64,000 nucleotides of DNA from Winogradskyella marincola. GTDB lineage: Bacteria > Bacteroidota > Bacteroidia > Flavobacteriales > Flavobacteriaceae. The stretch is from contig NZ_JARSBN010000002.1 of assembly GCF_029624125.1 (NCBI RefSeq), positions 1-64,000 of the forward strand. Reading direction: 5' to 3'. The notes under the pieces are model-generated. The model saw only the letters and a list, made by a program, of their open reading frames with translations. It did not search any database and had not been told where the DNA came from. Shown piece after piece: positions 8,407 to 16,711 of the stretch (its first letter is position 1; each line of letters starts with the position of its first letter). The position numbers were made by a program, and so were the translations under genes.

Positions 8407-9567
8407 TTATTGTTTGGCAAATTTTTCAACACCTTGAACAGGATTCCAAACCTTTATTTTATCATCCTTGGTAATACCGCTTTTAACCTCTACAAATATA
8501 CCGTCTCCTATACCTAGTTCTAAATCTCTGCGTTCAAATTTTTGCTCTCCAATCTGAACTTCTACATATGGTTTTTTGGTTTCATCATCATACTGCACTA
8601 AGGCTTCTTTTATCGCTAAAACCTTTTCTGCCTTTTCTAAAATTATTGAAGCATTAGCACTTAATCCTGCTCTAATAAATGTAGAATCCATTTTCTTTAA
8701 AGTTCCTTTAATTTCAAACTGAATAGCTCCATTTTCTTCAACTCCTTTAGGTGCAATGTAATCTAAAACTGCATCAAATTTATCGTCCTCTATAGCACCA
8801 ACAGTAATCTCTAAAGGTAAGCCTTCTTTTATTTTTCCGACTTCACTTTCATCTACCTTACCTTCAAAAATCATTTTAGTTACATCTGCTAATGATGCAA
8901 TTGAAGTTCCTTCATTAAAATTGTTAGCTTCAATAACCTGGTTTCCAGCCTTAACTGGAACATCTAACACCATACCAGATACAGTTGCTCTAACCTGCGT
9001 TTGAGCTATATTACCAAGTCCTGAAGTAGTTCCGGTTTTAATAATATCATAATTTTGGCGCGCTTGAGTAACATTAATTCTCGCTTGCTCTACTTGTTGC
9101 TTAGCCTGAAGAAAGGTATTGTTTACCTGATCGAAATCATTTGCTGAAATTACACCTTTATCAAACAGTGCTTTTTGACGATCATAAATCGCTTTCTGAG
9201 TATTAAAATTAATCTCTGCGGTTTGTAGTGACGTTTGATTGGAAGAAATACTGTTTTTTGCACTTGTAAGATTTGAAACATTTGGTATTACTCTAATCTG
9301 AGCAATTAGATCTCCTTGTTCTACATACTCTCCTGCTTCTACATATACTTCGTCTACAACACCAGAAATATTTGGCTTAATTAAGACCTCTTCTTTTGGC
9401 ACAATAGAACCAGTAGCTACAGTCTTAACCACAATGGTCTCTTCTGTAGGAGACTCTGTTGAATAAGTCACAGGATCTTCCTGATTTTTTTGCCATAAAT
9501 AATATAAAGCAACTACAAATAACACTACAATAAGCAGTAAGGCAATTAATGTTTTTGTTCTTTTCAT
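8407..9567 (-). CDS. Efflux periplasmic adaptor (HlyD/MacA family), first copy
   Basis: 386 aa. Membrane anchor at 6-25 (TLIALLLIVVLFVVALYYLW), lipoyl motif ATGSIVPKEEVLIKPNISGVVDEVYVEAGEYVEQGDLIAQI, a long coiled-coil hairpin about 95-170, second lipoyl half (VSGMVLDVPVKAGNQV), and a beta-barrel domain. It begins 22 nt after the permease gene. It should be the MacA-like partner of the MacB-like permeases upstream. The presence of a second adaptor downstream suggests heteromeric adaptors or two alternative assemblies. Confidence 0.92.
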   Translation of the reverse strand: MKRTKTLIALLLIVVLFVVALYYLWQKNQEDPVTYSTESPTEETIVVKTVATGSIVPKEEVLIKPNISGVVDEVYVEAGEYVEQGDLIAQIRVIPNVSNLTSAKNSISSNQTSLQTAEINFNTQKAIYDRQKALFDKGVISANDFDQVNNTFLQAKQQVEQARINVTQARQNYDIIKTGTTSGLGNIAQTQVRATVSGMVLDVPVKAGNQVIEANNFNEGTSIASLADVTKMIFEGKVDESEVGKIKEGLPLEITVGAIEDDKFDAVLDYIAPKGVEENGAIQFEIKGTLKKMDSTFIRAGLSANASIILEKAEKVLAIKEALVQYDDETKKPYVEVQIGEQKFERRDLELGIGDGIFVEVKSGITKDDKIKVWNPVQGVEKFAKQ

Positions 9568-9589
9568 GAGTTAATTGATGATAATTAAT

Positions 9590-10849
9590 TTATTCTATTC
9601 TTAAAGCGTCTACGGGTTTCATCTTGGTAGCTCTTGTTGCTGGAATAAATCCTGCAGCCAGCCCAGAGACAATTAAAATTATTAATGCTGTAAATACAAC
9701 TTGCATACTTACGCTTGGATTGGCAAAGTTTTCGGTAGGACCAGCATTGTCTAAAATGGTATTTAATCCCCAAATTAAAAAAGCGGCGAATGTAATACCT
9801 ATCATACCAGACAAGGTTGTTAACAATAAACTTTCTTGAAGAATTTGAGATTTTATAGTCCATGGAGAAGCTCCCAACGCTCTTCTAATTCCTATTTCCT
9901 TTGTACGCTCTTTTACAACTATAAGCATAATATTGTTAATCCCAATAATACCAGACATTAACACCAGTATACCTACAAAATAACCAACAATACTTAAAAT
10001 TGAAAACAGACCATTAATTCTTCCAAATTCTTCAGCGAGATCAAAATGGCCAATAGCTCTATCGTCTTCTGGGTGCACTTTGTGCCTCGATTTCATTAAA
10101 TCAAAAACCTTTTGCTTAATTGTTGTAATTGGCACATTGTCTTTTGCTGTTATAGCCATCCAACCAACTCTATCTCCTCTATTAAAAGCTTGACCAAAAG
10201 TGGTAAAAGGAATATAAATGGTATTGGCTTCTTCTTCTTGGTTACCTTGACTATTACTCATTTTAAATGTACCAACAACCATAAAATTAACACCATTAAT
10301 CTTAATGTAAGTACCTATAGGATCTTCGTCTTTATCGTATAAACCTTTTATAACACCTGTACCTATAACACAGGTTTTTCTTTTTTCGTTAATATCAGAA
10401 TATGAAACAAAACGCCCTTGAAGTATATCCATAGGTTGTTGATTTATATACTCTGGGTAATCTCCATAAATTTCAAAAGCACCTGTTTTTGTACCTCTTA
10501 TGACATTGTTAGCTCCTCTAAATCCTCCGAGTTGGTTTCGTGGAGACACATATTTTAGATTAGGAATTTGACTTTTTATTGCTGCAACATCATCTATCTT
10601 ATAGTTAAAATAACGTCCTTTTGGCAATCCTTTATATGGTTTAGAAGTACCTTGAGTCCACATAAACATAGAGTTGGTAGCAAAATCACCAAAATCTGCT
10701 GTAACTCCATTTCTTAATCCATTGGTTAATGCTAATAATATAACCAGAACAAAGATTCCCCAAGCAACACCAAATGCTGTTAAGGCTGTTCTTAACTTAT
10801 TTGCACTTAAGGCTTCTAATATTTCGCTCCAACGTTCTCTGTTAAACAT
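9590..10849 (-). CDS. ABC transporter permease (MacB/FtsX type), second of a pair
   Basis: 419 aa. Topology fits MacB-PCD plus FtsX: one N-terminal membrane helix (about 20-42, LTAFGVAWGIFVLVILLALTNG), a periplasmic domain of about 230 residues, then three C-terminal membrane helices, with the signature INNIMLIVVKERTKEIGIRRALGAS preceding the second-last segments. No ATPase domain is fused; the ATPase is encoded at 12088-12789. It starts 1 nt after the paralogous permease, so the pair is likely translationally coupled and could form a heterodimer. Substrate unknown. Confidence 0.94.
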   Translation of the reverse strand: MFNRERWSEILEALSANKLRTALTAFGVAWGIFVLVILLALTNGLRNGVTADFGDFATNSMFMWTQGTSKPYKGLPKGRYFNYKIDDVAAIKSQIPNLKYVSPRNQLGGFRGANNVIRGTKTGAFEIYGDYPEYINQQPMDILQGRFVSYSDINEKRKTCVIGTGVIKGLYDKDEDPIGTYIKINGVNFMVVGTFKMSNSQGNQEEEANTIYIPFTTFGQAFNRGDRVGWMAITAKDNVPITTIKQKVFDLMKSRHKVHPEDDRAIGHFDLAEEFGRINGLFSILSIVGYFVGILVLMSGIIGINNIMLIVVKERTKEIGIRRALGASPWTIKSQILQESLLLTTLSGMIGITFAAFLIWGLNTILDNAGPTENFANPSVSMQVVFTALIILIVSGLAAGFIPATRATKMKPVDALRIE

Positions 10850-10850
10850 A

Positions 10851-12095
10851 TTATTCGTCTCTTAATGCTACAATAGGTTTTATTTTTGCTGCTCTGTAAG
10901 CTGGAAAAAAACCAGCAACTGCACCTGCAAAAACAAGCACAAAAACAGCACTTAAAGCAATATTAAAATCTACTTGTGGATATTTTATAAAATCGTGCTG
11001 AACCTGAGGTCCTACTATTTCGAGAAGCCCTAAACCGAAAATTAAGCCAAATAAACCTGCAAACATGGTTACAAAAATGGCTTCCTGTAATATCATTCCT
11101 ATTATTGATAATGGTAAAGCTCCAAGTGCTTTTCTAATACCTATTTCTTTAGTGCGCTCCTTTACGATAATCAACATAATATTTCCAACACCAACTACAC
11201 CTGCTATTATAGTTAGCACACCTATAACCCAAAACACAAATTGAATGGTATCTATTAATGAATATATTTTTTTAGCTTCTTCTAATGTATTAAATACACG
11301 CACAGCACTCGTATCATCTGGAGCAACGGTATGTATTTGTTTTAATTCAGTTTCAATAGCAGTAGACATATTATTAGATAGTGTAACTGCATCTTCAAAA
11401 TTATCAGACATCTTAACCGTAACTAGGATGTTTCTAATATTATCACCAGCTCCAAAAACTTTTTGAGAAGTAGATAATGGAATATAAGCTTGTTGCTCTT
11501 CGCGCTCACCACCTGGATCTATAAATACACCAACAACCTTAAAACTTATTCCATAGATTTTTATTTCTTTATTTATCGGGTCTTCATCCTTAAACAGATC
11601 TTGCCTAAGTTTTTTGCCAATAACAGCTACTTTTCTGGTTTCTTCTACATCTGTTTCGTTAACAAATCTACCAGTTTCCATATCAGCATTTTCAATAAAC
11701 TGATGATCTGGCATAACACCTCTAACCTGATAATTTACATTTTCGTTTTTATAGGTAATCTCTGCTCCCCAAATAGAAAATATAGCTGTTTCGTGCTCTA
11801 TATTACTTTTGTATTTCTGAGAAATGAAGTCAAAATTTTCATTTTTCATTTGAACATATCTCCCTGGATTAAGGCCTTTGTATCCTTTTGTAGTAACACC
11901 AGTCCATACTGTAATTAAATTAGAAGCATCTCTTTCAAACTGAGACTTAACACCATTTTCTAACCCTTTACTAAAGCCTAAAAGGATAACTAAAATAAAA
12001 ATTCCTGATGCTACTGAAAGACCAGTTAAGAATGTACGAAGTTTATTTTTTCGTAAAGTTTCAAATATTTCTTGCCAACGCTCTAAATCAAACAT
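10851..12095 (-). CDS. ABC transporter permease (MacB/FtsX type), first of a pair
   Basis: 414 aa, same architecture as its neighbour: N-terminal helix (about 20-42), periplasmic MacB-PCD domain, and C-terminal FtsX domain with VGNIMLIIVKERTKEIGIRKALGAL. The start overlaps the end of the ATPase gene by 8 nt, indicating translational coupling. The two permeases are clearly paralogous but well diverged, consistent with a heterodimeric pump rather than a recent duplication. Exported substrate (antimicrobial, lipid or peptide) cannot be told from sequence. Confidence 0.94.
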   Translation of the reverse strand: MFDLERWQEIFETLRKNKLRTFLTGLSVASGIFILVILLGFSKGLENGVKSQFERDASNLITVWTGVTTKGYKGLNPGRYVQMKNENFDFISQKYKSNIEHETAIFSIWGAEITYKNENVNYQVRGVMPDHQFIENADMETGRFVNETDVEETRKVAVIGKKLRQDLFKDEDPINKEIKIYGISFKVVGVFIDPGGEREEQQAYIPLSTSQKVFGAGDNIRNILVTVKMSDNFEDAVTLSNNMSTAIETELKQIHTVAPDDTSAVRVFNTLEEAKKIYSLIDTIQFVFWVIGVLTIIAGVVGVGNIMLIIVKERTKEIGIRKALGALPLSIIGMILQEAIFVTMFAGLFGLIFGLGLLEIVGPQVQHDFIKYPQVDFNIALSAVFVLVFAGAVAGFFPAYRAAKIKPIVALRDE

Positions 12096-12789
12096 GTGCT
12101 GATGCCCTAACTTGTTCTACAGTGCTATCGTCTATAATAACACCATCTCTAAGGTTTACAATACGCTTAGTCATATGTGCTATATCATCTTCGTGTGTTA
12201 CAATAAGTATTGTCTTGCCTTCATCATTAATGCCTTGAATAAGCTCCATTACTTCGTAAGATGTTTTTGTATCCAAAGCTCCTGTTGGCTCATCTGCTAA
12301 CAGTACTTTAGGGTCGCTAGCCAACGCTCTTGCTATTGCTACACGTTGCTTTTGACCTCCAGACAACTCACTTGGGAGATGATGAGACCACTCTGCTAAG
12401 CCTACCTTTTCTAGATAATGCATGGCTCTGTCGGTACGCTCTTTCCGCTTTACGCCTTTGTAGTATAATGGCATAGAAACGTTATCTAATGCACTTTTAT
12501 AATTAATAAGGTTGAAGGATTGAAAGATAAATCCTAAAAATTCATTCCTGTATTTGGCTGCTATCTTCTCATTAAGATTTTTAATAGGCACGTTATCCAG
12601 AATATATTGACCTGAGTCTGCTTCATCTAACATTCCTAAAATGTTTAACAAAGTAGATTTACCAGATCCTGATGAACCCATTATGGAGACTAGCTCACCT
12701 TCATTTACATTAAAATTTATTCCTTTTAACACGTGAAGCGAATTGCTTCCCATATGGTAAGACTTATGTAAATCTTTAATCTGAATCAT
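12088..12789 (-). CDS. ABC transporter ATP-binding protein (LolD/MacB-like)
   Basis: 233 aa. Walker A GSSGSGKST (about 38-46), Q-loop FIFQSFNLI, ABC signature LSGGQKQRVAIARAL, Walker B VLLADEPTGALD and the H-switch VTHEDD are all intact. The sequence is of the LolD/MacB/FtsE group that energises FtsX-type permeases. It is the first gene of the seven-gene efflux operon reading down to tsaB. No perfect TAnnTTTG element lies upstream; a one-mismatch version (TAAACTTG, 12817-12810) is the best candidate. Confidence 0.96.
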   Translation of the reverse strand: MIQIKDLHKSYHMGSNSLHVLKGINFNVNEGELVSIMGSSGSGKSTLLNILGMLDEADSGQYILDNVPIKNLNEKIAAKYRNEFLGFIFQSFNLINYKSALDNVSMPLYYKGVKRKERTDRAMHYLEKVGLAEWSHHLPSELSGGQKQRVAIARALASDPKVLLADEPTGALDTKTSYEVMELIQGINDEGKTILIVTHEDDIAHMTKRIVNLRDGVIIDDSTVEQVRASAHV

Positions 12790-12911
12790 AATTGGTTGGT
12801 TAACACATACAAGTTTAAGAAAATCTAGGAGGCTTTTGTGCCAACAAATTGTTAAGACTTCTTTACAAACCCTATGATATAGACTAAAATTTTAAAGAAT
12901 TGTTACAATTA

Positions 12912-13145
12912 TTAAACTGTTTTATTTGACTTTTTAGAATTATTGAAAGTCTTGTATACAAAAAAACCTATAACAGCTACCAGAATATAAGGTACTGCCA
13001 TTAAAAACATAATGCCATCATTGATGCCTTCTGCTGCAGATTGATCCTCTCCACTTTCTAACACTGCTCTACACATAGCACACTGCGCATTTGTTCTTAG
13101 AAAAAAGAAAAGTGACATTATTAGAAAGGTTATTTTTTGTTTCAT
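12912..13145 (-). CDS. Small CxxC membrane protein of the cytochrome oxidase assembly cluster
   Basis: 77 aa from the ATG at 13145; a longer frame to 13211 is rejected because this ATG opens a signal-like sequence (MKQKITFLIMSLFFFLRTNA) and follows the DUF420 stop by 2 nt. Right after the likely cleavage site comes CAMCRAVLES, a CxxC pair that would face the periplasm, then one membrane helix (about 46-66, IMFLMAVPYILVAVIGFFVY) and a Lys-rich tail. I do not recognise a named family. Its place as last gene after the Sco-type and DUF420 genes suggests a role in copper or redox handling during oxidase assembly, which is inference only. Confidence 0.75.
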   Translation of the reverse strand: MKQKITFLIMSLFFFLRTNAQCAMCRAVLESGEDQSAAEGINDGIMFLMAVPYILVAVIGFFVYKTFNNSKKSNKTV

Positions 13146-13147
13146 TA

Positions 13148-13693
13148 TTAAATGTAATAAGGCGAAATCATAAAGTATACTACAACACCTGTTACTGCAA
13201 CATACAACCACATAGGAAACGTTACTTTAGCTATTTTCTTATGACGCTCTATATTATTAGTTATAGCTCTTACATAGGTGATAAGCACAAATGGTATAAT
13301 GACAACAGAGAGTAAAATGTGCGTTATTAGGATAAAGTAATATATATATTTTATAGCTCCCTCTCCACCGAATTTTGTTGAATCACTCGTCATATGATAC
13401 GCCACATACATTACTAAAAACATTACAGATAATGCTATGGCAAACTTCATTAAGTTTTCGTGTAGTTTCCTGTTTTTATTTTTAATTGCTATTACGGCAA
13501 CTATAAGTACAATTGCTGTTAACCCATTAATGCCAGCATAAATTGGAGGCAACATCGTTAGTGGCTCTACATCGAAACCTAATTCTCGAAGATTAATTCC
13601 AAAAAGCGCTGCTACTGCAATTGGTATTACCACTGACAATACAACTATCCACTTATTGTACTTTTTTTCCTGATCTAAATCTACATTACTCAT
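13148..13693 (-). CDS. DUF420 membrane protein (CtaM-like, oxidase assembly)
   Basis: 181 aa with about five membrane segments: 15-33, 44-64, 75-97, 113-140 and 156-178. The segments with conserved His (VMYVAYHMTSD, LITHILLSVV, IERHKKIAK) match the DUF420 family, members of which are encoded next to Sco and ctaB genes and in Gram-positives (CtaM) are needed for cytochrome aa3 maturation. The gene starts 1 nt after the Sco-type gene. Function here is by family and context. Confidence 0.88.
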   Translation of the reverse strand: MSNVDLDQEKKYNKWIVVLSVVIPIAVAALFGINLRELGFDVEPLTMLPPIYAGINGLTAIVLIVAVIAIKNKNRKLHENLMKFAIALSVMFLVMYVAYHMTSDSTKFGGEGAIKYIYYFILITHILLSVVIIPFVLITYVRAITNNIERHKKIAKVTFPMWLYVAVTGVVVYFMISPYYI

Positions 13694-13694
13694 A

Positions 13695-14432
13695 TTATTC
13701 TTTCAATAGTTTAGCAATATCTTCTTTTAGAATTGTAATTTCTTGCGGAATTCCTTCATCATCTTCTCCTTCTTCTTCAGAAATTAAACCATTATAAAAC
13801 AATAAAGGGTTTCCAAAATTATCTCTTCTAGATCTTATATATCCTTCTTTATCTATTAGAGCAAAATTACCTGAATGTTCAAAGCCACCTTCTACATCAT
13901 CATTTTTTCCAGTATATAGATTGAAACCTTGATTGGCTAGCTTGTAAATAGCATCTTCATCTCCTGTCATTAAATGCCAGTTAGGATTTGTAATTCCGTA
14001 CGACTTGGCATAAGCTTTCAAAACTTCGGGAGTATCGATTTCTGGATTTATGGTAAATGAAGCTACACCGAAATTTTCAAAATCTTTGAAGTGATTTTGT
14101 ACGTTTACTAGGTTACGATTCATTATTGGACAAATCGTTGGACAGGTTGTAAAAAAGAATTCTATAACATAGACCTTACCTAAATAATCCTTGTTAGTAA
14201 CAGTGTTACCATTTTGGTCTGTAAAACTAAACTCTGGCACTGTTCTATTTTTTCCATCTAACGGAATATATGCTAAATCCGAAGCTTTCTTTGATACATC
14301 TTCGCTTCTGCTTTCGTCTCTTGTAATATCATTATTGCTTACTCTATTTATAATCTTTGGTATAAAAATGATACCAAAAACTAAAATGATAAAAGCAATA
14401 CCTACATATGAATAGTTAGCCTTTTTACTCAT
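13695..14432 (-). CDS. Sco1/SenC/PrrC-type copper chaperone
   Basis: 245 aa. N-terminal membrane anchor (about 7-26, YVGIAFIILVFGIIFIPKII), then a thioredoxin-like domain facing the periplasm. The Sco copper motif CPTICP is intact in FFFTTCPTICPIMNRN, and the distal His is in GGFEHSGNFALID. Sco proteins deliver Cu or reduce cysteines for the CuA site of oxidase subunit II, which is encoded at 38665-39723. The start overlaps the end of the upstream gene by 8 nt. An acidic loop (EEEGEDDEG) sits near the C-terminus. Confidence 0.95.
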   Translation of the reverse strand: MSKKANYSYVGIAFIILVFGIIFIPKIINRVSNNDITRDESRSEDVSKKASDLAYIPLDGKNRTVPEFSFTDQNGNTVTNKDYLGKVYVIEFFFTTCPTICPIMNRNLVNVQNHFKDFENFGVASFTINPEIDTPEVLKAYAKSYGITNPNWHLMTGDEDAIYKLANQGFNLYTGKNDDVEGGFEHSGNFALIDKEGYIRSRRDNFGNPLLFYNGLISEEEGEDDEGIPQEITILKEDIAKLLKE

Positions 14433-15135
14433 TGATTTGTTTTAAATCTTTATTTCTTCTTTGATTAGAATCATCAAACTCTCCTTTGCGCTTATCTCTA
14501 TATTCTTTAAAAAGCACTCTCATATCTTCTGCTGCCATTTTGTTTTTAAGCTCAGCAACTTCTACACAATCATAACTATACAAGCTATAAACTGACGCAT
14601 TTGATTCTATCTCTTTATCTGTTCTATCGTCTAATCTTCCTCTTTGGTTTAAATCTCTATCTACTATAAAAACCATACTTGAAGAAAGATTGTTATCTAA
14701 TGTTTGTTCTGACTTTAAGCTATTAAAAATGCTTTTAATATTAGACTCATTAGTATAAACTAGGTGCCAAAATTTTAAATCTTCGTAAGTCTTAATTTCC
14801 TTTAGTAATGTTTCTGCTTCGGATTTAGCTTCGTGTGGCAACAACATAACGACTTGAAAAGTTTTAAATCCTTTACTTCGGTCGTATACCAATTCTTTAA
14901 GATTAAAAGCTGCAGTAGAATTATCCATTGGCTTTTTACCTAAAAAAGATAAAATAGTAATATGATCTTTTAGTTGAATCTCGTTTTCATTGGCAGGTAG
15001 TTCTTTAATACCTTCTTTAACGATATCTAATGGATTATAATTATCCTTAGAAAGCAACATTACTAGTATAAATGCTACTGGCAAAAAGAATAAAATACCT
15101 AAGACGATGTTGCGTTTTCCGCTGCTTAATTCCAT
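14425..15135 (-). CDS. Membrane-anchored protein of the oxidase assembly cluster, unknown family
   Basis: 236 aa from the ATG at 15135 (MELSSGKRN); the longer frame to 15171 would run through the terminator hairpin and is rejected. One N-terminal helix (about 10-28, VLGILFFLPVAFILVML), then a soluble domain of about 200 residues whose beta-strand pattern (ITILSFLGKKP, TFQVVMLLPHEA, SSMVFIVDRDLNQRGRLDD) suggests a thioredoxin-like fold without visible active cysteines. The C-terminus is highly charged. It overlaps the Sco-type gene by 8 nt. The fold suggestion is inference; no function can be given beyond context in oxidase biogenesis. Confidence 0.82.
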   Translation of the reverse strand: MELSSGKRNIVLGILFFLPVAFILVMLLSKDNYNPLDIVKEGIKELPANENEIQLKDHITILSFLGKKPMDNSTAAFNLKELVYDRSKGFKTFQVVMLLPHEAKSEAETLLKEIKTYEDLKFWHLVYTNESNIKSIFNSLKSEQTLDNNLSSSMVFIVDRDLNQRGRLDDRTDKEIESNASVYSLYSYDCVEVAELKNKMAAEDMRVLFKEYRDKRKGEFDDSNQRRNKDLKQINE

Positions 15136-15139
15136 AATA

Positions 15140-15147
15140 CAAAAATA
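15140..15147 (-). promoter_or_regulatory. Candidate -7 element TATTTTTG directly before the 15135 start
   Basis: On the minus strand TATTTTTG ends 4 nt before the ATG at 15135, and overlaps the T-tract of the terminator at 15149-15176. If used, the transcript of the assembly genes would be leaderless. No good -33 box was found inside the hairpin. Confidence 0.45.
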
Positions 15148-15148
15148 A

Positions 15149-15176
15149 AAAAGGTGGTTTAGAAAAACCACCTTTT
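15149..15176 (-). terminator. Intrinsic terminator after the subunit IV gene
   Basis: Perfect 12-bp stem AAAAGGTGGTTT (15149-15160) with AAACCACCTTTT (15165-15176), loop of 4 nt, followed on the minus strand by a T-rich stretch. It separates the structural oxidase genes from the assembly genes downstream. Confidence 0.88.
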
Positions 15177-15204
15177 AATATCATTTAACTCAATATTTTT
15201 GAGT

Positions 15205-15651
15205 TTAAAAATCTCTAGTAATCAAAGCATCTTCTGCATTGTATACACTAAATACATAACCACCTTCTTGCAATAAGATGAATATTAAGTAGCAGATTAA
15301 GAAAACTCCTGTCCAAACCACAGATCTTCTTAGCCCTTTGGTTTCATCTCTCATGTGCATAAAATCCCAAGTGATGTAATATGCTTTAACGATTGTAAGA
15401 AGGATAAATATTAAGTTTAGAGGCTTCATATATACAAATGGCGATAAAATTATATTACCAATTGTTGCAAAGAACCCTCCCTTAAAAGGATCTATCCAAG
15501 TGTGCATTAAAATTTCTGGTTTGTAAATACCTAGTACAACTTCTACAGCAGTTACAAATGTTAAGAATGCTAAAACACCCCAAATTTTTTGTGTATTGGA
15601 TTTAAATTTCCAAAGCCCTCTAAATATCTCTAATTTATGTTCGTGTGCCAT
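15205..15651 (-). CDS. Cytochrome c oxidase subunit IV family protein
   Basis: 148 aa with three to four membrane segments (about 25-45, 63-82, 84-100, 113-133) and a soluble N-terminus rich in charged residues. The pattern fits the prokaryotic COX4/caa3 subunit IV family seen beside subunit III in Bacteroidota. The motif YITWDFMHMRDETKGLRR is typical. It follows the large subunit III gene by 22 nt and ends before a strong terminator, so it closes the ctaB-coxC-coxC-coxD transcript. Confidence 0.85.
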   Translation of the reverse strand: MAHEHKLEIFRGLWKFKSNTQKIWGVLAFLTFVTAVEVVLGIYKPEILMHTWIDPFKGGFFATIGNIILSPFVYMKPLNLIFILLTIVKAYYITWDFMHMRDETKGLRRSVVWTGVFLICYLIFILLQEGGYVFSVYNAEDALITRDF

Positions 15652-15673
15652 AATTTATTAACTATTCTATATT

Positions 15674-16675
15674 TTAAACTAAGTAGAAGAATGTAAATAC
15701 AAATACCCAAACTAAATCGACAAAGTGCCAATAAAGTCCAACTTTTTCTACCATTTCGTAGCTACCTCTTCTTTCGTATGTTCCTAAAACAACATTAAAG
15801 AAGATAATGATATTAATTACTACACCAGAGAAAACGTGAAATCCGTGAAATCCAGTTATGAAAAAGAAAAAGTCTGCAAATAAGGATGTACCGTATTCGT
15901 TAACTACTAAGTTAGCACCTTTAACTACTAACTTTCCATGTTCTTTTATTTGTCTTAGAGATTCCTCTCTAGACAAAACAGTTTTTTCACCTTCCGCGTT
16001 TATTTCCTGAGTTCTTACTCTAATATTTTCGTTTGCAGCAAGACCATTGTAGATTTCGCTTACAGAGTAAGGTGGCAATGCTTCTTCACCAACAAACCAT
16101 AAACCGTTTTTACGTTCGTGCTGTGCTCTTACACCTTCTTCTACAACCGCAATATCTTCTATAGATACTCTTTTGAATTTTTCTTTGCCATCTACAGTTA
16201 CATACTCACCAAACTGCAGGATATTACCACCATTAGTCTGTACTGCACCATAGTCTCCTTGTATAAATGTTGCCCATTCCCAAGCCTGAGAACCAACAAA
16301 TATTAAACCACCAATAATGGTTAAAAACATGTATACGGTTACTTTGGCTTTGTTCATATGATGACCTGCATCTACAGCTAATACCATAGTTACAGAAGAC
16401 ATAATAAGAACAAATGTCATAAACGCAACGTAAATCATTGGCAACTCTTGCCCATGTAAAAACGGAACGTGAGTAAACACTTCATCGGCAATTGGCCATT
16501 CTTTAATAAACTTAAATCTAGAAAAGCCGTAAGCGGCTAAAAAACCTGAAAAAGTTAATGCATCAGAAACGATAAAAAACCACATCATCATTTTACCATA
16601 ACTTGCTTTTAGAGGCTTATTTCCTCCTCCCCAAGTTTTTTCTTCTGTGCCAGTATTTGCTACTGTAGAATCCAT
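15674..16675 (-). CDS. Cytochrome c oxidase subunit III, long form with soluble insert
   Basis: 333 aa. Membrane segments at about 30-50, 75-100, 115-135, 265-290 and 310-332. The two subunit III landmark blocks are present: SDALTFSGFLAAYGFSRF near the start and FFFFITGFHGFHVFSGVV plus VGLYWHFVDLVWVFVFTFFYLV at the end. Between them, residues about 138-258 form a hydrophilic insert (GDYGAVQTNGG ... VVNEYGTS) that most subunit III proteins lack. Subunit III stabilises the oxidase core and its proton uptake. A TAnnTTTG element 27 nt upstream could give an internal start of transcription. Confidence 0.93.
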   Translation of the reverse strand: MDSTVANTGTEEKTWGGGNKPLKASYGKMMMWFFIVSDALTFSGFLAAYGFSRFKFIKEWPIADEVFTHVPFLHGQELPMIYVAFMTFVLIMSSVTMVLAVDAGHHMNKAKVTVYMFLTIIGGLIFVGSQAWEWATFIQGDYGAVQTNGGNILQFGEYVTVDGKEKFKRVSIEDIAVVEEGVRAQHERKNGLWFVGEEALPPYSVSEIYNGLAANENIRVRTQEINAEGEKTVLSREESLRQIKEHGKLVVKGANLVVNEYGTSLFADFFFFITGFHGFHVFSGVVINIIIFFNVVLGTYERRGSYEMVEKVGLYWHFVDLVWVFVFTFFYLV

Positions 16676-16702
16676 AGAAATTATTTAAATTTTAAGATTG
16701 GA

Positions 16703-16710
16703 CAAAAATA
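16703..16710 (-). promoter_or_regulatory. Possible internal -7 element TATTTTTG before the long subunit III gene
   Basis: A perfect TAnnTTTG match lies just after the stop of the upstream subunit III gene and 27 nt before the ATG at 16675. No -33 TTTG at about 19 nt was seen, so this may be chance in AT-rich DNA. Confidence 0.3.
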
Positions 16711-16711
16711 A

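Noticed and set aside
11490-11918. Plus-strand 142-aa frame opposite an ABC permease
   Set aside because: It lies wholly inside a well-conserved permease gene and shows no recognisable protein features.
12898-12910. Palindrome AATTGTTACAATT after the small CxxC gene as a terminator
   Set aside because: The stem is AT-only with a 1-nt centre and no proper T-tract, so it is unlikely to end transcription.
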